This document shows, piece by piece, positions 1 through 4,146 of a stretch of DNA of 7,267 nt. The notes beneath the pieces are model-generated. The model searched no databases. It had not been told where the DNA came from and was given only the letters and a program-made list of their open reading frames with translations. This stretch comes from Solirubrobacterales bacterium. GTDB taxonomy: Bacteria; Actinomycetota; Thermoleophilia; Solirubrobacterales; 70-9. The DNA is taken from positions 1-7,267 of the forward strand of contig JACDBR010000080.1 of the NCBI GenBank assembly GCA_013694825.1, given 5' to 3'. Position numbers and translations under genes: made by a program. Numbering within the stretch: the first letter of the stretch is position 1; each line of letters begins with the position of its first letter.

Positions 1-219
1 TGACTCAGCCAGCGAGTCGGCCGGATGCGCGTAGCCGGCGTCGCCGAGCTCGACCGCGTCGTGGAGCGCGGCTCTGATCGGCTCAGCGAGCTCGAAGTCC
101 ATCTCAGCCACCCAGGCTGGAAGGACATCAGGCCCGTAGTAGCTCCACTTCGCGCCGCGGCGACGACGCAGCGCCTCAAGCGGTGGAACTGTCGCGTGGC
201 GAGCGGGCAAGTCGCTCAA
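1..219 (-). CDS. MalY/PatB-type PLP-dependent C-S lyase (aminotransferase class I/II fold), N-terminal part, truncated by window edge
   Basis: Reading the minus strand from 219 to 1 gives 73 open codons that continue past the left edge. The translation contains RRGAKWSYYG, then LPAWVAEMDFELAEPI, then GDAGYAHP. This matches the start of the MalY/PatB family (conserved KW near the N-terminus, LPMWVADMDF, then GYT.P), which are pyridoxal-phosphate enzymes of the cystathionine beta-lyase type acting on cystathionine or cysteine conjugates in the cytoplasm. The catalytic lysine lies outside the window, so activity cannot be checked. The start chosen is TTG at 217-219, preceded by GGAG (plus-strand 227-230) at 7 nt. 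A second TTG at 208-210 is possible: TAGCTT lies 7 nt upstream of it, the leaderless spacing seen at other genes here. No ATG or GTG offers a better start. The gene follows the histone-like gene on the same strand, with 133 bp and strong hairpins between, so it is probably transcribed separately. Confidence 0.85.
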   Translation of the reverse strand, partial: MSDLPARHATVPPLEALRRRRGAKWSYYGPDVLPAWVAEMDFELAEPIRAALHDAVELGDAGYAHPADSLAES

Positions 220-223
220 GCTA

Positions 224-239
224 ACGCTCCGCGGAGCGT
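224..239. repeat. 16-bp perfect palindrome covering the ribosome binding site of the MalY/PatB gene
   Basis: ACGCTCCGCGGAGCGT is identical to its reverse complement. On the minus strand its GGAG (227-230) is the proposed ribosome binding site for the TTG start at 219. It could be a repressor operator, or in RNA it could pair with itself or a neighbour and hide the site. The sequence alone does not separate these. Confidence 0.6.
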
Positions 240-253
240 CGCCCCCTGGAGCG

Positions 254-274
254 GAGGCAGCGGTGAGCTGCCTC
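254..274 (-). promoter_or_regulatory. 8-bp stem, 5-nt loop hairpin in the leader of the MalY/PatB gene
   Basis: GAGGCAGC (254-261) and GCTGCCTC (267-274) are perfect inverted repeats around a 5-nt loop. The element lies 35 nt upstream of the TTG start and just upstream of the palindrome at 224-239. No T run follows it on either strand, so it is not a classic intrinsic terminator. I do not recognise a known SAM or cobalamin riboswitch in the surrounding leader. Confidence 0.45.
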
Positions 275-302
275 TACGCGCCCGCGGTTGGACTATCGAG
301 CG

Positions 303-330
303 GCCGGCGCTCGACGTCCGAGCCGCCGGC
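303..330 (-). terminator. Strong hairpin after the histone-like gene, candidate terminator without U tract
   Basis: GCCGGCGCTCG (303-313) pairs with CGAG (319-322) and CGCCGGC (324-330) around the loop ACGTC, leaving C323 bulged, for 11 base pairs. It begins 22 nt after the stop codon of the minus-strand histone-like gene, which is a usual place for a terminator. No T-rich tail follows on the minus strand. U-tract-less hairpin terminators have been proposed in GC-rich actinobacteria, so the call is tentative. Confidence 0.4.
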
Positions 331-352
331 ACGCCGATGCTCCTGATGCGAC

Positions 353-631
353 CTACTTGCGCTTGCGGCCCCCTACACGGCTGGCCACCGACTTGCCGGC
401 CGAGACGGCCGCGCCGCCCGCGGACTTGGCTGCTGAGGTGACGCCGCCGGCAGCCGATCCCGCGGTCTTGCGCGCCTTGCCGACGTGGCCCGCGGCGTCC
501 TTGCGCTGTCTGCTGGCCGCCGCCTTCTTACCCGCCTGCTGGCGCGTTGCTTTCTGCTGGGCCTGGTTTCGCTTTCGCGTCGCTGCGGCCTTCTTGGCTG
601 CCGCTGAACGATCCGCCTTGCTTTGCGCCAC
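353..631 (-). CDS. Small Lys/Arg/Ala-rich histone H1-like protein (92 aa)
   Basis: The product is very basic and low in complexity, built from Ala, Lys, Arg, Ser and Gly, with almost no aromatic residues and no acidic patch. Two copies of a KKAAA(T/S)R(K/Q)R motif occur at residues 13-21 and 35-43, a 22-residue period. Residues 55-85 are an Ala/Gly/Ser stretch with regularly placed Lys, and the protein ends GGRKRK. This resembles the C-terminal tails of histone H1 and of bacterial H1-like or HupB-tail proteins, so nucleic-acid binding and nucleoid compaction is the natural inference; no catalytic domain is visible. The start is GTG at 629-631, preceded at 7 nt by GGAGGG (plus-strand 639-644), an excellent ribosome binding site. 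An upstream in-frame ATG at 671-673 would add 14 residues but lacks such support. Confidence 0.75.
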   Translation of the reverse strand: MAQSKADRSAAAKKAAATRKRNQAQQKATRQQAGKKAAASRQRKDAAGHVGKARKTAGSAAGGVTSAAKSAGGAAVSAGKSVASRVGGRKRK

Positions 632-864
632 TGTCGATCCCTCCGGTTCCCGGACCACTCGGCCCGCATGCATTTGTGGAACGCACGCTATCTCCCAGTC
701 GCCGAAGCGGGACCGTCGCTCGTGCGCCGAGCCTCGGATCGCGGATCTGAGACCCCGGCGGCATGCCCGGATCGGGGGCCACCGGCGCCCCGAACGACAG
801 CGCGGCGCCGATCCAAGGACCGACGCCGCGTGGAAGGCGTGAGGCTCCCGAGCCGCGTGCTAGC
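632..864. other. 233-bp gap between the histone-like and CsbD genes
   Basis: No convincing gene lies here. It holds the upstream region of the minus-strand histone-like gene, where TAGCGT (plus-strand 685-690, ACGCTA) is a possible -10 about 50 nt before the start without a recognisable -35. It also holds the hairpin at 772-793 and a weak GGCTC/GAGCC inverted repeat with a 2-nt centre at 843-854, just after the CsbD stop. Confidence 0.4.
772..793 (-). terminator. GC hairpin between CsbD and histone-like genes, possible terminator
   Basis: TCGGGGGCC (772-780) pairs with GGC (784-786) and CCCCGA (788-793) around the loop ACC, with G787 bulged. It lies about 70 nt beyond the CsbD stop on the minus strand and before the histone-like gene. 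No T run follows, so this is only a candidate transcription end. Confidence 0.3.
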
Positions 865-1053
865 TCAGGTCTTGCGGTCGAGGTCCGCCTGCTCCTGGCG
901 CTTGGCGCTCGCCTCCGCCTCCTTTGACTCCGCCTCCTTGGAGACGTCGTCCTTGCGCTCCTCGCGGGCGCCCTGCTTGCGGGTCTTCTCGTCGCCGGTC
1001 AGATCCCCGGCGGCCTGCTTGACGCGGCCCGTGACCTTGTCGATCAGTCCCAT
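865..1053 (-). CDS. CsbD family general stress protein (62 aa)
   Basis: The N-terminus, MGLIDKVTGRVKQAAGDLTGD, is the CsbD-family signature (a short helix followed by KG..KEAAGKLTGD in the family). The rest is a highly charged Lys/Glu/Asp/Ala/Gln segment, probably helical or disordered. CsbD proteins are small soluble proteins whose Bacillus member is under sigma-B stress control; their molecular function is not established. Length is typical. The start is ATG at 1051-1053 with AGGAGG (plus-strand 1059-1064) 5 nt upstream; an in-frame ATG at 1099-1101 would place 16 non-family residues in front and is rejected. The gene is divergent from the plus-strand cluster beginning at 1238, and a candidate stress-sigma promoter lies just upstream (1086-1110). 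Confidence 0.9.
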   Translation of the reverse strand: MGLIDKVTGRVKQAAGDLTGDEKTRKQGAREERKDDVSKEAESKEAEASAKRQEQADLDRKT

Positions 1054-1068
1054 CGTTGCCTCCTCTGA

Positions 1069-1089
1069 GTAGGTGTGACCGTCACCTAC
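1069..1089. repeat. Inverted repeat GTAGGTG-N7-CACCTAC in the csbD promoter/leader
   Basis: Seven-base perfect arms (1069-1075 and 1083-1089) flank a 7-nt centre, and a nested GTGAC-C-GTCAC dyad (1075-1085) is offset by one base. The element overlaps the proposed csbD -10 and transcription start, 15-35 nt upstream of the start codon. A repressor operator is the simplest reading. Confidence 0.45.
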
Positions 1090-1110
1090 CCGACTCTGCA
1101 CCGCGGAATC
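1086..1110 (-). promoter_or_regulatory. Candidate stress-sigma (sigma-B/F type) promoter of csbD
   Basis: On the minus strand GATT (plus-strand 1107-1110) is followed by 15 nt and then GGGTAG (plus-strand 1086-1091). The actinobacterial sigma-B/sigma-F consensus is roughly GTTT, 14-16 nt, GGGTAT, so the -10 is close and the -35 matches at three of four positions. A start near 1077-1079 would give a leader of about 25 nt that includes the AGGAGG. The stress role of CsbD supports the assignment, but it rests on pattern matching by eye. Confidence 0.45.
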
Positions 1111-1119
1111 GGATTCGGC

Positions 1120-1133
1120 GATGAGCGCTCATC
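1120..1133. repeat. 14-bp perfect palindrome GATGAGCGCTCATC between divergent genes
   Basis: The sequence equals its own reverse complement and sits near the middle of the divergent intergenic region, upstream of both candidate promoters. A smaller dyad, GAATC-G-GATTC, lies next to it at 1106-1116. A symmetrical site at this place is a plausible operator for a dimeric regulator acting on both sides; no regulator gene is present in the window. Confidence 0.5.
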
Positions 1134-1184
1134 CACCGACCGATCCGACGCCGCGAGGAAGGGCCCCGGCGCATGCCGACGGTC

Positions 1185-1203
1185 CCACTCGGGTAGCGAG
1201 TGG
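1185..1203. repeat. Inverted repeat CCACTCG-N5-CGAGTGG upstream of the leader ORF
   Basis: Seven-base perfect arms (1185-1191, 1197-1203) surround the loop GGTAG. The GGGTAG formed at 1191-1196 has the same sequence as the proposed csbD -10, facing the plus strand. It lies 41 nt before the leader ATG, a sensible distance for a promoter, but its -35 (GCAT at 1171-1174, 16 nt away) is poor. It may equally be an mRNA hairpin or an operator. Confidence 0.4.
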
Positions 1204-1237
1204 TGGCGCGCAACCCGAACCAAAGAGGTGAAAAGAG

Positions 1238-1303
1238 ATGTCTGAGCAGACGAACGTCTCACAGCAGGAGAGGCTCGGCGAGGCCGCCCCGGCCTCCGCC
1301 TGA
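1238..1303 (+). CDS. Short leader ORF (21 codons) coupled to the downstream membrane protein
   Basis: ATG at 1238-1240 is preceded at 7 nt by GAGGTG (1225-1230) in an A-rich stretch, the best ribosome binding site in this cluster. The frame runs 21 codons (starting MSEQTNVSQQERLGE) to TGA at 1301-1303, whose final A is the first base of the ATG at 1303 of the next gene (TGATG). That downstream ATG has no good ribosome binding site of its own, so translational coupling is likely. The peptide is polar with no signal or regulatory codon run. Alternatively it is the true N-terminus of the membrane protein separated from it by a frameshift, either natural or a sequencing error. I know no family for it. 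Confidence 0.5.
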   Translation: MSEQTNVSQQERLGEAAPASA

Positions 1304-1785
1304 TGGGATCCCGGCCGAGCCCGCTCGGCGCCGTCGCCAAGGGCGCGATAGCCGGCACCCTTGGCACGGCCGCGATGACCGGCGCGCAGACGCTGGCCTA
1401 CAAGATCCAGGACACCGAGGGCAGCACGACGCCGGCCGAGGTGGCGAAGCGGATCATCAAGGGGGTCTTCGGTCGCGACGTTCCGGAGGAGAAGACCGAG
1501 CTGCTCAACAACGTCATGCACTGGAGCTACGGCACCGGGTGGGGCGTCCTCTACGGCCTCACGCAGGGCTCGGCACAGGGCTCGGCGATGAAGGCTGGCC
1601 TGCTGTTCGGCGCTGCCGTCTGGGGCGCCAGCCTGGTCGAGCTGCCCGCGATGGGGCTGGCGCCGCCGGTCTGGGAGTACCCGCTATCGAGCTTGGCGCA
1701 GGATGTCGGCTTCCACCTCGTCTACGGAGCGGCGACCGGGGTCGCGTTCGCGGCGATCGATCGCCGAGCTGAAGCCGTTGACTAG
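1303..1785 (+). CDS. Small integral membrane protein with four predicted helices (160 aa), resembling YagU/DUF1440-like proteins
   Basis: Four hydrophobic segments are visible at about residues 9-33, 73-88, 97-120 and 133-152, with a polar loop at 34-70 containing several Lys and Glu. The motif HWSYGTGWGVLYG (73-85) and the glycine/alanine-rich first helix (GAIAGTLGTAAMT) recall small membrane proteins of the YagU/DUF1440 type, whose role in the cell membrane is not well defined. I give that relation as a resemblance only. The start ATG at 1303 overlaps the stop of the 21-codon leader ORF (TGATG). It is followed after 12 nt by the next gene in the same direction and is divergent from csbD, so a stress-linked role is possible by context. 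No catalytic motif is visible. Confidence 0.7.
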   Translation: MGSRPSPLGAVAKGAIAGTLGTAAMTGAQTLAYKIQDTEGSTTPAEVAKRIIKGVFGRDVPEEKTELLNNVMHWSYGTGWGVLYGLTQGSAQGSAMKAGLLFGAAVWGASLVELPAMGLAPPVWEYPLSSLAQDVGFHLVYGAATGVAFAAIDRRAEAVD

Positions 1786-1788
1786 ATT
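1783..1788 (+). promoter_or_regulatory. Possible -10 element (TAGATT) overlapping the stop codon of the membrane protein
   Basis: TAGATT contains the TAG stop at 1783-1785 and ends 9 nt before the ATG at 1798, for which no ribosome binding site is visible. The same hexamer type and spacing precede the cupin gene. It may give a leaderless or very short-leader transcript, but co-transcription with the upstream gene is equally likely. Confidence 0.3.
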
Positions 1789-1797
1789 CACGCGCCG

Positions 1798-2094
1798 ATG
1801 GGATTTCGCGAGCGCTTTCGCCGGCTCGGCGCCGAGGTCAGCCGGCCGCACCCCGATGGTGAGGCCGAGCTGGTCGTCGGTGACGCGAGCTACGACGACT
1901 GGGACGTGGTCACCGACTACGCCGAGCTCGAGACGGCACGGGCCTTCCGCCAGTCGCTGACCGACCGCGGTCAGCGGGCGGTCCTGACGGCCGACTGGCC
2001 GCTCGACGAGTTCGGCCGCGGCGACATCGCGCTGCGGGTGCCGCCCGGGATGGGCATCGAGGCCGAGGAGATGCTCGACGATCCCGAGGAGTAG
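1798..2094 (+). CDS. Small acidic protein (98 aa), possibly DUF2007-like
   Basis: The first 20 residues are basic (MGFRERFRRLGAEVSRPHP); the rest is acidic, with pattern VVTDYAELETARAFRQSLTDRGQRAVL (36-63) and a C-terminal GDIALRVPPGMGIEAEEML (75-93). A strand, a helix that shifts entries along a chain, then a strand with a final helix recalls DUF2007 'signal transducing' ferredoxin-fold proteins (typically V.T......A..I...L...GI.A.V), but the match is weak and from memory. It has no transmembrane segment and no cysteine. It follows the membrane protein by 12 nt on the same strand, so the two may share a transcript. No Shine-Dalgarno sequence is visible. Confidence 0.6.
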   Translation: MGFRERFRRLGAEVSRPHPDGEAELVVGDASYDDWDVVTDYAELETARAFRQSLTDRGQRAVLTADWPLDEFGRGDIALRVPPGMGIEAEEMLDDPEE

Positions 2095-2173
2095 TCGGAC
2101 CCCCACCGCCGCGGGCCGAGCCGCGAGACCTAAGCCCACGCCCCCGCGGAAGGCCGGTGCGCGCCGTCCCCGA

Positions 2174-2179
2174 TAGCGT
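2174..2179 (+). promoter_or_regulatory. Candidate -10 (TAGCGT) of a leaderless exonuclease mRNA
   Basis: TAGCGT fits the actinobacterial TANNNT -10 and is followed by exactly 7 nt and then GTG at 2187, so transcription would begin at or next to the start codon. No TTGAC-like -35 is visible 16-18 nt upstream. Confidence 0.5.
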
Positions 2180-2186
2180 CGCCCGC

Positions 2187-3047
2187 GTGCCTTCCCCGCT
2201 GCTAGCAGTCGACGCCCCCTCGCTTCTCTACCGCGCCTTCTTCGCGCTCCCGGACTCGATCACCGGCCCGGACGACGAGCCAGTCAACGCCCTGCTCGGC
2301 ACCACCAACCTGATCCTGCTCGAGATCGAGGCGCACGAGCCCCGGGCCGTGGTGATGTGCTTCGGCGCCGAGGCAGCCGCCTACCGCACCGAGCTGCTCG
2401 GCTCCTACCACGCCGACCGCCCCGAGATGCCCGACGGCCTGGCCTCGCAATGGGCGCGGGCCCGCGGCTTCTTCGAGGCCTTCGGCTGGGGCGTCAGCGA
2501 GCACGACTCGCTCGAGGCCGACGACCTGCTGGGAACGCTCGCCAAGCTCGAGACCCGGGCCGGCGGCAGGGCGATGCTGCTGACCGGCGACCGCGACATG
2601 TTCCAGTGCGCGAGCGCTGACGTCACGGTGCTCTACCTCTCGACCGGCGTCCGGGGCGCGACGCCGACCGGCCCGGCCGAGGTCCGAAAGCGCTACGGGA
2701 TCGACCCCGAGCTGGTGCCGGACTTCATCGCCCTGCGCGGCGATCCCTCCGATGGGATCCCGGGCGCCAAGGGAGTCGGCGAGAAGACCGCCGCGGAGCT
2801 GCTGCGACGCGACGGATCGCTCGAGGCGGTGCTCGAGGGCGCTATCCGCGAGCGGCGGCCGAAGCTGCGCACGACGTTGGTCGACTCGCGAGAGCGGCTG
2901 CTCGAGTTCAAGCGGATCGCGACGCTCCAGGACGCCGAGCTCGAGCGGCCCGCCGATCGGCCCACCGATCGCGCCGGCGGCGCAGCCGCGGCGCGCGAGC
3001 TGGGGATGAACCGGCTCGCCGAGCGACTCGACCCACCCGAGCGGTGA
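2187..3047 (+). CDS. Standalone Pol I-type 5'-3' exonuclease / flap nuclease (286 aa)
   Basis: This is the N-terminal 5'-nuclease domain of DNA polymerase I as a free protein, lacking polymerase domains; such enzymes remove RNA primers and 5' flaps during replication and repair. Visible motifs: D9 (AVDAPSLLYRAFFALP), E110-D112-D113 (SLEADDLL), D135 and D137 (LTGDRDMFQC), D186 and D189 in LRGDPSDGIPGAKGVGEKTA, the last being the helix-hairpin-helix DNA-binding segment. The conserved FD of Pol I ('VVFDA') is here CFG (G60), and the conserved Lys of 'YK..R' is His (H75 in SYHADR), so one metal-site carboxylate and the catalytic-helix lysine differ from Pol I. GTG 2187 was chosen because it sits 7 nt after TAGCGT and directly before the conserved PLLAVD; an in-frame GTG at 2157 has GGAAGG only 3 nt upstream and would add 10 unconserved residues. 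It converges on the GNAT gene, with 23 bp between. Confidence 0.9.
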   Translation: MPSPLLAVDAPSLLYRAFFALPDSITGPDDEPVNALLGTTNLILLEIEAHEPRAVVMCFGAEAAAYRTELLGSYHADRPEMPDGLASQWARARGFFEAFGWGVSEHDSLEADDLLGTLAKLETRAGGRAMLLTGDRDMFQCASADVTVLYLSTGVRGATPTGPAEVRKRYGIDPELVPDFIALRGDPSDGIPGAKGVGEKTAAELLRRDGSLEAVLEGAIRERRPKLRTTLVDSRERLLEFKRIATLQDAELERPADRPTDRAGGAAAARELGMNRLAERLDPPER

Positions 3048-3070
3048 TGCGTGACGCGGTCGGGCGCGAT

Positions 3071-3613
3071 TCAGAGCCGCTGAGGGCCGAGCGGCTCGGT
3101 GGGCGGCGTCGCGGGCTCGGCGAGCGCCAGTCGCCACCAGCTGACGTCGTGCCAGCGGCCCTGCTTCCAGCCGATCGCCTCGTAGGTCCCCACCGGCTCG
3201 AAGCCGAGAGCCCTGTGCAGCCTGAGGCTGGCCTCGTTGGGCAGCGTGATCCCGGCGCAGGCGACGAGCAGGCCCTGGCGGCGAAGCAGGCCGAACAGGG
3301 CCTCGTAGAGCCGCCCGCCGATGCCTTGCCGGTGGTGCTCGGCCGAGACGTAGACGGAGACCTCGCAGGCCCAGCGATAAGCCGGCCGGGAGCGATGCGG
3401 CCCGCCGTAGGCGAACCCCGCCGGTCGGCCGCCGGACTCGAGCACGAGCCAGGCGTGGGTCGCCGCGGCAGTCTCGATCCGGCGCCCCATCTCGGCGCCG
3501 TCCGGCGGCACCTCCTCGAAGGATGCCGCGCCCTCGGCGACGTAGGGGGCGTAGATCGTCGCGCACGCCGCCCCGTCTAGCCGCGGATCGCCGTGCCGGA
3601 TCAGCTCGCTCAC
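3071..3613 (-). CDS. GNAT N-acetyltransferase, phosphinothricin acetyltransferase-like (MnaT/YncA/Pat type, 180 aa)
   Basis: The whole chain follows the Pat/MnaT pattern: IYAPYV (20-25), SFEE (31-34), AWLVLESGGRPAGFAYGG (54-71), the AYRWACEVSVYV strand with E84 (78-89), the acetyl-CoA pyrophosphate loop RQGIGG (95-100), GITLPNEASLRLHRALGFEPVG (121-142) with N126 and H133, and a final GWKQGRWHDVSWWRL (148-162). Members of this branch acetylate the amino group of phosphinothricin, methionine sulfone/sulfoximine or related amino acids with acetyl-CoA in the cytoplasm; the native substrate here cannot be read off. GTG at 3611-3613 was chosen since TACCCT lies exactly 7 nt upstream and the chain then begins at the family's usual N-terminus; an ATG at 3646 would add 11 residues without support. 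The C-terminal 15 residues are Pro-rich. The gene is divergent from the cupin gene. Confidence 0.88.
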   Translation of the reverse strand: MSELIRHGDPRLDGAACATIYAPYVAEGAASFEEVPPDGAEMGRRIETAAATHAWLVLESGGRPAGFAYGGPHRSRPAYRWACEVSVYVSAEHHRQGIGGRLYEALFGLLRRQGLLVACAGITLPNEASLRLHRALGFEPVGTYEAIGWKQGRWHDVSWWRLALAEPATPPTEPLGPQRL

Positions 3614-3620
3614 CCGCGCC

Positions 3621-3626
3621 AGGGTA
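3621..3626 (-). promoter_or_regulatory. Candidate -10 (TACCCT) of a leaderless GNAT mRNA
   Basis: On the minus strand TACCCT is followed by 7 nt and the GTG at 3613. Together with the cupin -10 at 3655-3660 it forms a short divergent promoter region of 56 bp between the start codons, so the two genes could be controlled from one site. No clear -35 is visible. Confidence 0.5.
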
Positions 3627-3654
3627 GACGGGTCTCGACCGACCACGGCGTAGG

Positions 3655-3660
3655 TAGCCT
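3655..3660 (+). promoter_or_regulatory. Candidate -10 (TAGCCT) of the cupin gene
   Basis: TAGCCT fits TANNNT and ends 9 nt before the ATG at 3670; no Shine-Dalgarno sequence lies between. This predicts a leaderless or near-leaderless mRNA, as for the neighbouring divergent gene. Confidence 0.4.
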
Positions 3661-3669
3661 CGACGCTCG

Positions 3670-4128
3670 ATGACCTACCGCCTACTGCGCTCCGAGGAGG
3701 CCTTCTGGCGTCGCTCCAACCAGATGGGCGTCCTCAACTCCGACCTCGCCAAGCAGCTCGGAGCTGCTCAGCTCGGTGCCCGGCTTTGGCGCCTCGAGCC
3801 TGGCCAGGCCTCGACGCTCCACCGCCACGCCGTCCAGGAGGAGCTATACCTCGTGCTCGAGGGCGAGGGCCGCATCCGCATCGGCGGGGAGTCGCTCAGG
3901 CTGCCTGCGCAATCGAGCATCGCTGTCTCGCCCGACGAGCTTCGCCAGCTCTTCAACGACACCCCCGAGGACGCCCTCTGGCTGGTCGTCGGCGCGCCGA
4001 CCGAGGCGGCGAACACGCTCGAGATGGGTCCCGAGCAGCTCGCCGAGCTCTACCCGCGCGGCCCGCGGGCGCTGCCGCCCGAGCTGGGCGGAGGCGAGGC
4101 CCCCGAGCGCCGGGCCGGCGACGATTAG
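3670..4128 (+). CDS. Single-domain cupin protein (152 aa)
   Basis: A small beta-barrel cupin. Motif 1 is complete: G45, then H51-x-H53, E57 and the following LVLEGEGRIRIGG (61-73), giving three of the usual four metal ligands. Motif 2 (LPAQSSIAVSPDELRQLFND, about 78-97) keeps the turn proline P88 but has Gln or Arg where the fourth histidine is usual, so metal binding may be three-His/Glu-like or altered. The segment LWLVVGAP (103-110) closes the barrel. The C-terminal 40 residues are Pro/Gly/Glu-rich and probably unstructured. Such proteins range from sugar isomerases to dioxygenases and small-molecule binders, so no substrate can be given. It is 18 bp upstream of the next gene on the same strand and probably co-transcribed with it. 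Confidence 0.82.
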   Translation: MTYRLLRSEEAFWRRSNQMGVLNSDLAKQLGAAQLGARLWRLEPGQASTLHRHAVQEELYLVLEGEGRIRIGGESLRLPAQSSIAVSPDELRQLFNDTPEDALWLVVGAPTEAANTLEMGPEQLAELYPRGPRALPPELGGGEAPERRAGDD

Positions 4129-4146
4129 CCCGGCGCGCGCTCGGGC

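Noticed and set aside
25..441. Plus-strand open frame at the left edge
   Set aside because: It is the shadow of the minus-strand MalY/PatB start and intergenic DNA; the minus strand reads as a recognisable LPAWVAEMDF enzyme, the plus frame has no family features.
720..800. Possible tRNA or structured RNA among repeated GGATC and GC hairpin sequences
   Set aside because: No cloverleaf, T-loop or anticodon arm could be formed; only a simple hairpin at 772-793 is supported.
288..842. 184-codon plus-strand frame
   Set aside because: It runs antisense across the histone-like gene and the following gap; composition is Arg/Pro/Ala-rich as expected from GC-rich shadow frames, while the minus strand has a strong ribosome binding site and start.
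1086..1521. Minus-strand frames across the divergent region and membrane-protein gene
   Set aside because: No family features, no start signals, and they conflict with the well-supported plus-strand cluster.
2202..3566. 454-codon minus-strand frame covering the exonuclease and part of the GNAT gene
   Set aside because: Long antisense frame in GC-rich DNA; Arg/Ala/Gly-rich translation without motifs, while both the plus exonuclease and the minus GNAT in another frame have intact catalytic motifs.
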